Shown piece after piece: positions 38,152-49,660 of a stretch of 62,560 nucleotides of DNA; position 1 is the first letter of the stretch; the number at the start of each line of letters is the position of its first letter. Under the pieces are notes generated by a model. It was not told the DNA's origin. It did no database searches and worked only from the letters and a program-made list of their open reading frames with translations. Made by a program: the position numbers and the translations under genes. This DNA comes from an uncultured Ureaplasma sp. Lineage in GTDB: Bacteria; Bacillota_I; Bacilli_A; Mycoplasmatales; Mycoplasmoidaceae. The stretch covers positions 1-62,560 of the forward strand of contig CALUPI010000012.1 in the NCBI GenBank assembly GCA_944322645.1, written 5' to 3'.

Positions 38152-40164
38152 TTAGTTTTGCTCTAAATTTAATATAATAGAATCATATTTTTCCAGTATT
38201 GGCAAGTCAAAATGAATTGATGGACAATATGGATCATATATCTTTCTGATTTGTTGGATATTCTCGAATTCATAATTGTAAGAACTATTATTACTATCTA
38301 AACGTTTCACAACTGGAAATAATTTGGGAATTGGGAAATTATAAAATGGAATTAATTCAGAAACTCTATATTTATCAATATTAAATGCAGTTTGATAAAA
38401 AATTCTAGTTGTCTGAATAGTTGTAGATGTAGCTTGAAAACCAAAAAATGTTGTTCACGTCTCAGGTTCACTAGATTTAAATAAAATAGATGGAGTTTCC
38501 TTATTGTTGGCAAAATAATTATAATAATCAAATGCAATTCATGATTCTAATGGAATTGAAGAATTTACAATAATTGGATTAGAAATCATATTATTAGAAA
38601 TTTGTTTTACATAATTGATAGCTGCTAAATGTTCTACATCATCCTTATTTGAAAAAACAGGATGTAATTTAAAAATTATATTATATTTATCTGGCGGATA
38701 TTTTTTAAGAAATTTTAAAAATGTAGTTTGAACTTCATTTAAAACATCTGGCATATTTTCAAGTCTAGAAAAATTATCTGGTGTTACTTCACCACTAATT
38801 GGCTTAAACAAAGAGCTACCAATAAAAATTGCATTCTTTTTACTTGGATCATATTCTGAAACTCCATTAACAAAAATATTTTCTAACGAAACATCAATAT
38901 CTAAAAATAAACTTGTAAATATTTTTAAATATTTTTCCTTATTTTCTGAATTTGTTATGATATCCTGATAAGTTATAAAATTAGTAGAAAAGGCTGATTC
39001 ATTCCATCTAACAGAATCTTTTAAATTTAAAGTGTTAAAGATATTTGCATCATAATTAATAAATTGGATAAAATTAAATTGAGAATTTGGATTAATTTGT
39101 TCATAATTTTTTAACAACAATAAATTTAATATATCTTCTTTAGATAAATTTGTTCTTTTTCCAGATATAAATTCATCCAACATATTAATAGTTTCTTCTC
39201 TTGATATAGGCTTATGATTGCGTAAAATATTAGATAAATATGGGACTGTGTCATTAGTGTGATTAGCACCATCAGACATAATTAAAATTCTATTAGCATG
39301 CTTAAAAATAAAATTAAAAAAATTTTGATCAAAATTTTTGAACATTTTTAAAAAATGAATTTCATCTGTAACAAAATCAAATTTATCGACATTATTTTTT
39401 TTCAAAATTAGAGAAAAATATTCAATTATTTTATCTGTATTAAATTCATTGTCACTATACATATCATTAGACTTAAAAATATTAAAATTCTTTGGTTCAA
39501 ATTCATAGGAAAATTCAAAATTTCCATCAATAATGTTGTTATTTATTAAAACATCAAAATTAATTTTATTTTGTGATCAAAGTTCATTTCAACCAAATCA
39601 ATATGTTGAATCTAATAATGATGATTCATTATAATTATTATAATAGTTAATTAGACCAATATAAAAAGCTTGTTGGCTAATAAGTGATGCGTTTCTAATA
39701 AATCCAATTGTTGGGATACCATTATTACATGAATCCTTAATAAAATCATAAAAATATTTTTGATCACTCAATAAATCATATTGAGAAAAAGTAATAATAT
39801 CATTTTGTGAAATAAATAAAGATTTATTATCAACAATATTTTGAATTTTTAATGATGAAATTGTGTTATTTAAATTTTCTAAAACAATATATATACCATT
39901 ACTATTTATTTTAGACCAGTGTTTATTAATTGGTATAATTATGTTGCTAATTTTATCATATACGACAATATCATCAATATTAGTAACAAAATTAGGATTA
40001 TCAATAAATATTACATCATTGTTATCCATCTTTAATCAATTTATATTATTTGTATAAGTATTATGTTTTGAAAAATTTGACACTAAAATTGGTGTTGCAA
40101 TTAATATACTTAGTGTAAGCATCCCACTTAATAAACATAAACTTTTTTTCAAATTTCATTTCAT
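38152..40164 (-). CDS. Membrane-anchored protein, candidate sialyltransferase-like GT-B glycosyltransferase
   Basis: A 670-residue protein with an N-terminal signal anchor (LCLLSGMLTLSILIATPILV), the rest extracellular by prediction. Local patterns recall GT80/GT52 sialyltransferases: ILIMSDGANHTND (acidic DG motif), NAIFIGSSLFKP, YNIIFKLHPVF (usual FKGHP), NSSIPLES and FGFQATSTTIQ. No cytosolic sugar donor would be available outside the cell, so orientation is a puzzle. Directly upstream of the GH53 gene with a 1-nt gap, so the two are likely co-expressed. Family assignment is tentative; it may be an unrelated surface protein. Confidence 0.4.
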
Positions 40165-40216
40165 AATTAAATTTTTAGTAATTATATCATAATTTTATAA
40201 AATAATATATAATGTA

Positions 40217-40222
40217 TATAAT
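40217..40222 (+). promoter_or_regulatory. -10 box of the ABC-2 operon, near-leaderless
   Basis: TATAAT ends 14 nt before ATG 40237 with no Shine-Dalgarno, giving a 5' UTR of about 8 nt. Confidence 0.45.
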
Positions 40223-40236
40223 AGAAAGTTAACTAT

Positions 40237-41220
40237 ATGAAATCAATAATTAAACTAATTAATCTACACTTTTGGAAATCAATGCTTGCACCATTTTTTG
40301 CATTTATATTTCCAATTATTTTTATAGTAATATTAGGATTACTATTAGGTTATGATCAATTATTAGGTGGAGCGTTATCTATTCCAAGTATGACTGTTGG
40401 TTTAATTGCAATGCCTCAAGCAATATTTGAGTTTAAAAAATCAGTGTTATTGAAAAGAATAGGTGTAACAAAAGTTAAACCATGAATGTTCCTATTGGCT
40501 ATATCATTATACTACGTAGGAATTATGTTGCTTTCAACAGCCTTCTGTATTGCAATGTCATTAGCAATATTTAGTAAAAACTGAAATGAAGGTATGGAAA
40601 TGTTAAATAACTTCCCAATTGATAATAATGGTACATTAGCTACAATTGTTACTCCAACATTTTACCAAATGTTACAAAATGTAAATTGAGGTGAATTTGT
40701 TTGGGCCTTATTTATGAATATATTTGTTGCTACTTCAATTGGATTAATGCTTGTATCAGTTTTAAAAAGTTCATTAGCAATCCAAGCGTTAGGAATTCCA
40801 ATACTGATAATTTCTCAATTCCTATCAGCACAGGTTTTACCAATACCAATGGTTAGAGAAGTAGATGCTATGTATTATTTATCATATATTTCACCGTTTA
40901 AATATAGTACTGGATTAATGATTAATACATGACAAGGATCAGTTCAATTAAATTCAAGTGATAATGCTGTAATTGGATTAGTTCAAATTGGAACAAATTC
41001 AATTGGTCAATCAATTCAATCAATTCAACAAGTTCAAATAATGCAAAACTCAATATTCAATGTTGATTCTTCAATGTATTATTACTACTCAAAACAAGGT
41101 ATTGATAGTATCAAGATTTTTGATAAAGCTGATAAGATCCTAAACCTTGTAATGCCTTTTGTGTGAACAATTATCTTTAGTGGTGTTGCTATTAAATGTT
41201 TTAAATGAAATAACAGATAG
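40237..41220 (+). CDS. ABC-2 type transporter permease
   Basis: A 327-residue integral membrane protein with about six segments, including FFAFIFPIIFIVILGLLLGY, an N-terminal amphipathic helix (MKSIIKLINLHFWKSM) and a large hydrophilic loop near residue 230-290 (SIGQSIQSIQQVQIMQNS). The MLVSVLKSSLAIQALGIPIL and SPFKYSTGLMINTW pattern is typical of ABC-2 (drug/polysaccharide/lipid export) permeases. The ATPase gene follows 8 nt later, forming a two-gene exporter. Substrate unknown. Confidence 0.8.
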
Positions 41221-41228
41221 GAGCAAAT

Positions 41229-42077
41229 ATGAATTTATTTAAAAAGAAAAATAAAAAAATTAGTTTTAATATTAAAAATATTAAGTCTCCAAGTATCTTA
41301 GCTGCATTAAAACAAGAAAATAGCAAACATGATTATAAAATTTATTTAAACACTAACCTAAACAAAACTGAACCATTAATAGTCATTAAAGATTTGGTTA
41401 AAAAATTTGGACATAAAGATAAATGTAAAGTTGTATTAAAAGGAATAAATTTAACAGTTTCTAAAGGTAAAAATATAGCTTTGTTAGGTGGTAATGGGGC
41501 TGGAAAAACTACATTAGTTGAAACTATATCTGGTTTATATAAACCTGATGATGGTTCAATTAAATATTTATATAAGTACAACAAAACATTTCAAGAAAAA
41601 TTAGGGATTCAATTTCAAGATTCATTTTATCCAAATGCTATTACAGTTAAAGAAGTAATTGATTTTATGATAGGTTTATATGGTTCTAAAATTAATCATG
41701 ATGAATTAATTGCAATGCTTAATATTTTTGGAATTAATGAATATTATAAAAAACGTGTATCAAAATTATCAGGTGGTCAACAACAAAGATTAAATGCATT
41801 ATTAGCAATTATTCATAAACCAACAGTTTTGTTCCTAGATGAATTATCAACTGGTCTTGATATTACAATTAGAACAAATATCAAAAGATTTATTAAACAT
41901 TATGCTATCGAAAACAATATTACACTAATATTAGTTTCACATGATACTGATGAAATTGCATATTTAGCAGATGAAATTGCAGTATTAAAAAATGGTAAAA
42001 TTGTTTACTTTGATACAAAAGATAATATTGTGCAAGAGTATGGCAATATTGAAAAATTCTTAATCCCATATTTATAA
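41229..42077 (+). CDS. ABC transporter ATP-binding protein
   Basis: A 282-residue ATPase that powers the preceding permease. After a 45-residue basic N-terminal extension it shows Walker A LLGGNGAGKTTLVE, Q-loop IQFQDSFYP, signature KLSGGQQQRLNAL, Walker B TVLFLDELSTGLD and H-loop LVSHD. It has all the catalytic residues, in contrast to the degenerate protein at 30.1 kb. The ribosome-binding site AGGAGC lies just before its ATG. Confidence 0.9.
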   Translation: MNLFKKKNKKISFNIKNIKSPSILAALKQENSKHDYKIYLNTNLNKTEPLIVIKDLVKKFGHKDKCKVVLKGINLTVSKGKNIALLGGNGAGKTTLVETISGLYKPDDGSIKYLYKYNKTFQEKLGIQFQDSFYPNAITVKEVIDFMIGLYGSKINHDELIAMLNIFGINEYYKKRVSKLSGGQQQRLNALLAIIHKPTVLFLDELSTGLDITIRTNIKRFIKHYAIENNITLILVSHDTDEIAYLADEIAVLKNGKIVYFDTKDNIVQEYGNIEKFLIPYL

Positions 42078-42090
42078 TGGGATTTTTTAT
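42060..42090 (+). terminator. Terminator at the end of the ABC-2 operon
   Basis: AATCCCATA, loop, TAATGGGATT followed by TTTTTA. The hairpin overlaps the ATPase stop codon. Confidence 0.75.
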
Positions 42091-42098
42091 TTTCATAA

Positions 42099-42104
42099 TA
42101 TAAT
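42099..42104 (+). promoter_or_regulatory. -10 box of the lipoprotein gene, leaderless
   Basis: TATAAT ends 11 nt before ATG 42116 and no ribosome-binding site is present, so the transcript would start about 5 nt before the ATG. Confidence 0.45.
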
Positions 42105-42115
42105 TAAATTAGAAA

Positions 42116-43813
42116 ATGAAAAAATCTAAATTAAAAATATTATTCTCAACATTAGCACTAACAACACTTGTTACAATTGTTCCATTAACTATTGTTTCAT
42201 GCTCATCAAACAAATCAACATCTAATGATAATGTTAATAAACCAGTTGAGCCAAGTAATCCAGATATCCCTAGTGTTACACCACCAAATAAGGATGAAAT
42301 TTCCTCAGTTGGAGGTGAATATAATGGACTAAATGTATCTAATTACTTAGATGTCATCAAAACTTTAAATTTATCATCTAATACAAATATAGTAGAATTA
42401 AATGACAATTTATTAAATGATAGATTACATCAAACCTATCCTCAGCTTAATATTAGTATCCAAAATGGTTCTAACCAATATAAAGGTGAACTAAATTTAA
42501 AGTTAACTAACAATCAAACAGAACAAATTCTTACTGACAATATACTGATTAAAGGCTTTAATGTTAAACAGTATTCTAAATTTACTATTGTTAATGCAAA
42601 AATAAATTTAGAAAAGTGATTTAATAATTTTCAACCAATAAGTAATCAAAACAATAATAATGTAAACCAAGATTTAGATTTATTGTCTAGTTTTGAAATT
42701 AATATTGATGATGAACTAAGTATCAATAATGATAATTACATGGAACAATTTAGAATTAATCCTAAATTTAGTATTGATAGCAATAATTTAAAAGTAAATT
42801 TTAATATTGAACAATCTTTTAAGGAATACAATAATGGAGAATGAGTAGTTAACAAATATGTTCCATTAACTAATAAAAATCCATTATATGATTTTTTAGA
42901 TGTACCATTACCCAGTTTCAATCAGTTATTTGAATTTATGATGCAACAAATTAAAATTATTAACACTGATGCATATAATTTTTATTCTTCATATTTCATG
43001 GGTGTTGGCTTAAATAGTATTAAAAATGAAGAACCACAAACAGCTATATTTAATTATCTTAATACTAATGAAATTAAGGATAAATATAAAAAAGCATATT
43101 TTCCTAATGATCAATATGATTTTATAATTAATTCTAATAGTAATTTTAGTGCTAATGATTCAATTGGACAATTATCATTCTCTATCTATGTTAAAAATTT
43201 TGATAACACAGATATTGATAATATAAGTGCATCTCATCAATTAGTATTATCTGGTTTCAAAAAATTAAACTTAAACAAACAATATAACAATTTTGTAAGT
43301 GTAGAAAATGGAAACCGTTTATACAATTCATTATCTACAATGTTTGCAAATGAAATTCAACAAGTCCAAAATGATAAACAAACTATTGAAAATGTAGAAA
43401 AAATAGGATTAAATTCATTACTATCTAATTATTTTGGACTAATTTATATTGAGAATATGGATGATAACCAACTTGAAGCCATAATAAATAAAATTAATAC
43501 AAACTATAATTTTAGTTTGTTTGGACGTCCTATATCTCATTTTAATACTGACATATCTATTGATTCATTGAATTCAGGTAATTTCAATCCTAGTTTAGGA
43601 TTATATAATTTAGGTAGCAATAGCGAAGATATTATATATCTAAAATCTATAGAAATTAGCTTAAATGCTAATAAAAATAGTATTTCATTAGATAATAATG
43701 ATCATCCAGAAATTAGAATATTTGGTAATATTTCAATAACATTAGCTAATAATGAAATAATTAATCAAAATGTTGTTTTAGTGTGTAAAATTGTGAATTC
43801 TACTTATTTTTAA
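42116..43813 (+). CDS. Large surface lipoprotein
   Basis: A 565-residue lipoprotein: MKKSKLKILFSTLALTTLVT then lipobox TIVSC with Cys near residue 29, followed by a Ser/Asn/Pro-rich linker (PSNPDIPSVTPPNKDEISS). The remainder is Asn-rich with repeated FxIxxD-type strands and no enzyme motif, as in many mollicute variable or adhesin lipoproteins. Two Trp are TGA. It has its own promoter with a nearly leaderless start. The family is not recognised; antigenic or adhesive function is only a guess. Confidence 0.75.
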
Positions 43814-43868
43814 TATAAATTCTTATTTAATTATATAAATATAATTATTATGACTATTTAAAATCGCA

Positions 43869-43874
43869 TATAAT
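43869..43874 (+). promoter_or_regulatory. -10 box of the restriction-modification operon, leaderless
   Basis: TATAAT ends 7 nt before ATG 43882, so transcription should begin at or next to the start codon. Confidence 0.5.
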
Positions 43875-43881
43875 TTAACAT

Positions 43882-45048
43882 ATGACAAATAATAAAACTA
43901 TAAAACTATTTGAAGCATTTGCTGGTATTGGTGCTCAACATAAAGCATTAAAAAATATAAGTAATGAAATGGGATGAAATATTCAATCTGTTGGAATTGT
44001 TGAATGATTTCTTCCTGCTATTATTGCATACCAATCTATTCATTATCCAAATTCAATAAATAAATTCAAAAATGAAACATTTGATATTAATATAACAATA
44101 AGTAATGATTCCAAAAAACCAACAAGCCAAATATGAAAAAAGAATAAACTTACCAATTCATTTTTAGGTCATATATTAAATCAATCTCAAAAAATTGCAC
44201 ATAATCATTTTGACATTACATCTTTAGATTGAAAAGATGTACCTGATGATATTGATATTTTTACATATTCATTTCCATGTCAAGATATTTCTAATCAAGG
44301 AAAACAAAAAGGATTTCACAAAGGTTCAAGCACAAGAAGTGGTTTGTTATGAGAAATTGACAGAATTCTTTTTAATATGAAAAAAAATGGGAAGAAATTA
44401 CCTAAATACTTATTATTAGAAAATGTAAGAGCAATAATACAAAAAAAACACATTGAAACATTTAAACAATGATTGGTTGATTTGGAGAAATATGGGTATG
44501 AATCAGAATGGTATTTATTAAATGCTAAAGATTTTGGAAGTCCTCAAAATAGAGAAAGAGTTTTTGCTATTTCAGTATTAAAAGAACATAAAAAAAATGT
44601 AGGGTTTTCTTTCCCAATTTTTACACAACAAGTTTTTGAAAATGAGGAAACCCCAATTAAATCAATTCTAAATATTAAATATCCTAAAGATGATTATTTG
44701 TCTTCATTAGAATGAAAAAAACCAAGAATTACAAAAAATAATGTAAAAAAATTTGAATTAATAAATTACACTAATTTTCAAAGTGAAAATTATATTTTTG
44801 ATATCAATTATAGAGGACCAACATTAACTGCATCTGGTGCTATGAGTAGAATAAAATTAATGTTATCTAATAAAAGTGTTAGATATATGCAACCAGATGA
44901 GGCTATTAGATACATGGGGTTTGACATAAATGACTTTCATAAATTAAATAAATGAGATTTAATTTCAAAATCAAAAATTATATATTTAGCAGGAAATTCT
45001 ATTTCTGTTGAAGTGTTAGAAAACATTTTTAGGAGTTTAAAATTTTAA
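43882..45048 (+). CDS. DNA (cytosine-5)-methyltransferase
   Basis: Modification half of a type II restriction system, 388 residues. Motif I FEAFAGIGAQHKALKN, motif IV FPCQDISNQG with the catalytic Cys, motif VI LLLENV, motif VIII QNRERVFAI and the C-terminal motifs RYMQPDEAIRYMGF and LAGNSISVEVL are all present. Many Trp are TGA, so it has resided here long enough to fit the code or came from another mollicute. The target sequence cannot be read. The nuclease gene follows 1 nt later. Confidence 0.92.
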
Positions 45049-45049
45049 T

Positions 45050-46222
45050 ATGAGACTGTGTCAAAAAAATACATTTAAATTAAATGACTATAAATTTAAA
45101 ATTGTTAAAATGGAGTTTTTACATTCTAATATTGAAAATCAAACCAATGGATGATTTTATTTTTTGGTAGATGATAATAACTTCATTCATGATTATAGAA
45201 TTGAATTTAAAACACTTAATATAACAAATTTAACTACCAAATCCCACTGAAATAGTCCAAAATCACTATCTATTGAATTCATAACTAGAGATGCAATATT
45301 AAAATTTTTAAAACTAGAACATAAACCCAATGAAATTACTAATAAACATAAAAAATATACATATATAAATGATAAAAATATTATTAATAATTTAAATCAA
45401 TACATTTATGAATGTATTCCATGAAGAAATATAACTATTCCTAATGTGGAATATATAATTACTGGCTCAAATCCTAGTGGCCAAGGAAATGGTAAAAGTA
45501 CATTCTTAACAAAATTCAATAACACATCATTTCCATATGGTTTTTTTACAAATGTTTTAAATATATCTAAAAAAATAAATAAAAAATATCAAGATATATC
45601 ATATAAATCAATATGAGGCAACTCATTAAATGATTTGTATAAAAACAATGAAATCCAAATTATAGAATTTAATGATTGAATTAGTCAAAATAATAATTTA
45701 TGAAGTATTTTAACTCTTTTTAAAATAAATTCTAAAAATTGGAAAGAACTAAAAAATAACTTTACTAATAAATTTAAAAAAGAATGACAAAAATTTAACA
45801 AATTAGATAGCTTAATTAGTAAATATAGAAGAGAACAAACAATTGCATTAAAAAAGAAGTTTTCTACATGTGAACTATTTGAATCAATAAATGAATACTT
45901 TTTAGAAAATAAAGAGTTATCTGAATCAATTGAGATTGCACATATATATCCTGTTTGAAAAATTAAGGAAGAATATATAGAAAAAGAAGATGAATCAATT
46001 TTAGAAATGATTGCAGATGTCAATAATTGTTTACCATTATCAAGAAATATTCACTCTTTATATGATAATAAATATTTTTATTGAGATTATAAAACAGGCA
46101 TAATGAAAACATTAAAAAATTCAAAAGATAAATCAATTAAAAACTATAATCAAATAAATCCAGAGAAACTTAAATATTTATCAAAATATCTTGAAAATTA
46201 TCAAAAAAAATTATTAAAATAG
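45050..46222 (+). CDS. HNH-type restriction endonuclease
   Basis: A 390-residue protein immediately downstream of the C5 methyltransferase. The C-terminal part has an HNH layout: IEIAHIYPVWKIKEEY, DVNNCLPLSRNIHSLYDNKY, with conserved His-Ile-Pro, Asn and His. The N-terminal ~250 residues, probably for DNA recognition, are not recognised. The gene pair and spacing make it the cognate restriction enzyme. Trp are TGA-coded. Confidence 0.75.
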
Positions 46223-46288
46223 TATAAATAAAACATTTTACCTAATTTACTGCTTTGATTTTCAATACTATAAAAAAAATAATTTTAA

Positions 46289-46993
46289 CTATCCAATAAA
46301 TTTGGTAGGCATAATTTTAAATATCTGTTCATTTTTATCATATCCATATTCATCCATCATTATTTTAAATGAAGGATTTTGAATTAATTTAATAATTGGT
46401 TTTTGTTCTTTATTTAAATTAATATTTGTAATAAACAAAAGTCAATAATTATTTTGGTTTTCATTATATAACGAATATTCATTTCTACTAATATAAAAAT
46501 TAATAATTGGCTTGGTTGTAGATTTTGTTTCAATATAATAGAATTGATTATTAAAATATACTCTAAAGTCATGATCTGAATATTTATTAACTTTAGAAAT
46601 TCATTCTACATTTTCTTTTCCAAATTTAAAGCATAAAAATGCATATGCAATCTTCTCACCACAATTACCTATAACTGTTGAAATATCATTGGATAAGTTA
46701 TAGTCAATTTTTTTAGTTCAATATTTATTAGTACTAACAATATCTTCAACATTAATATTTGTTTCTGAATAAGCATTCTCACATACAAATTGGTTTTGGT
46801 TATTATTAGTTATTTCTGATTTTATATATTCCTCATACTTATTTTTTAAGAATGGGGGGACTAATCTATCATTTTCTAAAACTATTTTTATATACTCATT
46901 TATTGTATTAGATAATATTTTTTCATCCAGTTTATTATTAAAATTCTTATTCTTTTGTCTTTGGAATACATTTTTTGGAAAATATGTATGACA
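46289..46993 (-). pseudogene. Decapitated DUF3883 / PD-(D/E)XK nuclease-like fragment
   Basis: Open frame of 234 residues without a usable start, beginning directly after an in-frame TAG (CHTYFPKNVFQRQKNKN). The C-terminal half matches DUF3883: GNCGEKIAYAFLCFKFGKEN, SDHDFRVYFNNQFYYIETKS (D...ExK nuclease pattern) and SRNEYSLYNENQNNYWLLFI. Such domains end large restriction/helicase proteins; the N-terminal part is missing here. It is convergent with the intact restriction-modification pair and is probably the remains of an older defence gene. Confidence 0.6.
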
Positions 46994-47420
46994 CTATCAT
47001 ATTAGCACAAATAATTAACTTTTTAAAATTTAATTTTTGGAATCAATTTCAACATTATACACATACACATAATTTTCAAATTGATTAAAATGAATAATAA
47101 AGATAGCACTAACTAAAGTTAGTTATAGAATAATAAATATTAAGAAAATTAATTAATATTTATATTCACTAATCACTATAAGTGATTAGTTATATATAAT
47201 ATTATTAACAAAAGAAAAATAATTTTTACTGTAAAATTTACATTATTTTTTATATTAAAATATACAATAATTTTTAAATTCAAAATTACAGTACAAAATA
47301 TACAAAAATTGTAAAAATCTTTATATTTTAAAATTATCAATAAGAATATACAAATATATATCTGTATATAAAAACACTACTAAAAACATATTTAAAATTG
47401 CTTATAGAGGTATATAAAAA
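46994..47420. other. 427-nt intergenic region at the left edge of the mobile segment
   Basis: No gene seen. Very AT-rich, with hairpins ACTAACTxxAGTTAGT near 47110 and ACTAATCACTxxAGTGATTAGT near 47168-47190. The second may be a terminator or an insertion-sequence end. Confidence 0.4.
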
Positions 47421-48482
47421 TTAGTGTGAATATAAATTATAAAAATTATATGGAATAAATAGTCTAGAACTAAATTTTTTGTAATCACTACATTTTGATA
47501 AAAAATTGTAATAATGATATCTGTGAAAATTAAAATTTTCTATAAACTTTCTAGCTTTTTCATTCAATGAATTTAGATCATCATTTTTGTTTATAAGAGG
47601 TTTAAATTCTTTATCAATAATCAAATGTTGTCTCTCAATTACACCATTACATTCAGGTTGTTTTGGAATAATTTTTTCATTAATGATATTATATTGATTT
47701 AATAATTCATGATAAGGAAATGACCTTACAAAATTATTTTCTTTAAACATCATGGCATTATCAGTTCTTATCTTTCTAATTCTTAAATTTAATGTATTAT
47801 GAAAATAATTGATCATATTTTGAGTAGCTTCAAGCAAATTAGGAACTGATGCATTTTCTACAATTTGCATATAATAAAGTTTGCTTTGCTCATCTTTTGC
47901 ATCATAAATTGTTATTCTTTTCCCAGTTGGAGATTCCTTAGGTCCGATTATTTTTAGATCCATTTGGATATTTCCAAATGGTAAATTATAATATCTTGAA
48001 TGGTGTTTAATTTTTAATCTAGCTTGTTTATTACTACGAGAGTCTTCGTTAATAATCTTGCAAACTGTTTTTAATGATAGACTTGGGAATTTATTTTTAA
48101 AAATCATTCAGACATTTACTTTATTAATAAAATGATTATAATGATAATCACACATATCTTTTCTTGTTGCTAAATTATAAACATATTTGATTTCTTTTGG
48201 TCCCGTTAAATGCAATAATAATCTATTAAAGTCTGTAATAGTTTTAAAAGATAATATTTGGTGAATATAATTGTATAATTTTGACTTTTGATTATTTACG
48301 TTTAATAACAAAATAGCTTGACGAATTGTCAAGCTTTTCTCTTTTTGTAATTGATTAATATTTTTAATTATCAGGATTGTTCTATTTAATTTTTGAAGAT
48401 TATTTAACTCTTTTTGACTATTGGTTTTGTATAGATTCTTGCTAAATTTACTTCAATGCTTTATAAATTGTTCAATAGTCAT
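47421..48482 (-). CDS. DDE transposase / integrase-core protein
   Basis: A 353-residue protein. The N-terminus (MTIEQFIKHWSKFSKNLYKT) and middle are helical DNA-binding regions. The rve-like catalytic core has the three acidic residues in NIQMDLKIIG, IRKIRTDNAMMF and PECNGVIERQHLI, the pattern of IS3/IS481-type transposases. Trp are TGA. It follows the 205-residue membrane protein gene by only 1 nt, unusual for an autonomous insertion sequence. Terminal repeats were not identified. Confidence 0.8.
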
Positions 48483-48483
48483 A

Positions 48484-49101
48484 TTATTTATAGATTATGA
48501 TAGGATCTGATTCGCTACTACAACATTGAGCAACTAAAGGATTTCAAGTTTCTGGGTCATTTTTATCATAAAATGAATTTCATTTAAATATTCAAAGTTC
48601 ATGTCAATATATTTTTCAGCAATTACTATATTCATAAATGTAATCTATATAACCATTAATTGGATATGTATTAGTTATTGTATTTCCATTCATATCAGTT
48701 GTTGAAACTATAATTTGATTACAAGGATTTTCAAGATATATTGTTCCATTTGGAAAAGAAAAAGGTATATCTAATTTTGTATATGGTTGCCAATTTTCAT
48801 ATCATTGCTTATTAGTATCCAAATTTTCATAAGGAGAAATAATACGCTTTTTTAATACATCATCATATTCATTTCTTCAACCACCATATTCTTGACAATA
48901 TTTATTAGTGTCCTCCACTAATCTATTATATTGTTTTTGTAAGAAATCGGTTCTATACTTAATGATTTTTTGTTCCTCTAAATTATAATATTTCGGTTGA
49001 TTAATACTATGATTAATTGCATAACCAATTCCAATGCCCCCACCTAGTGTTGCAATTCCAATTCCTGATATTAACAACCCTAATTTTAGTTTTTTGTTCA
49101 T
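48484..49101 (-). CDS. Membrane-anchored protein at the mobile-segment end
   Basis: A 205-residue protein: MNKKLKLGLLISGIGIATLG then GGIGIGYAI, a Gly-rich N-terminal membrane anchor, followed by a Trp-rich extracellular-type domain (WYENWQPYTKLDIPF, WKIYWHELWIFKWNSF), with most Trp encoded by TGA. Ends CCSSESDPIIIYK. Preceded by perfect AGGAGG and a 16-A run upstream. No family recognised; may be phage- or element-encoded cargo such as a surface or immunity protein. Confidence 0.6.
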
Positions 49102-49130
49102 ATATAATTTCCTCCTAAATTAAATTTTAG

Positions 49131-49146
49131 TTTTTTTTTTTTTTTT
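49131..49146. repeat. 16-nt poly(T/A) tract upstream of the 48484-49101 gene
   Basis: On the minus strand, A16 lies between a TTGTAT (-35-like) and TAAAAT (-10-like), with a 20-nt total spacer. It is a candidate slippage tract controlling the gene. Confidence 0.5.
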
Positions 49147-49213
49147 GTAATACAAAATTGCAATTTGAATAAAAAAGCTATAAAATTTATACCCAAATTC
49201 TATAGCTATATAA

Positions 49214-49660
49214 TTATTCTTTGATTTTTGATTGGTTATCTATTGTTTTAGTTTTTTCTTTTAACTCTGCATAAATCATGTCTACAAATTTTTCAATATT
49301 AACATCTTCATTTGCTTTAAATTGACAATCAAGAATATTATTTTTTTGATCATAATAAATGTAATTATTTTTATCATCATCATAAATTTTAACTTTATTA
49401 ATTTTAGTTTTATGTCTTAATTTATGTTGGTTAATTGCAGCAATTATATTTAGTACTAATCTCCATAAACCGTTTAGAAAAGGAAAGTATAATCCAATAC
49501 CAATGATAAATGCTGTTACGTTATTTGGAGAACTTAATCAATCTTGAAATTTAACTAATAATTCTTTATTATTTGCATACAGCACTGCAATTATTATTAA
49601 TGATGGGATTAATATACAAATAAATGTTATTATAATTATTTTAATTATTTTCTTTGCCAT
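49214..49660 (-). CDS. Small membrane protein of the phage region
   Basis: A 148-residue protein with two hydrophobic segments, IIKIIIITFICILIPSLIII and VTAFIIGIGLYFPFLNGLW, followed by a charged cytoplasmic-type tail. It overlaps the preceding 152-residue gene by 20 nt. Function unknown; lysis or virion membrane role is possible. Confidence 0.6.

Noticed and set aside
47168..47190. CRISPR-like or attachment-site repeat
   Set aside because: A single palindrome with no repeated copies or spacers in the window.
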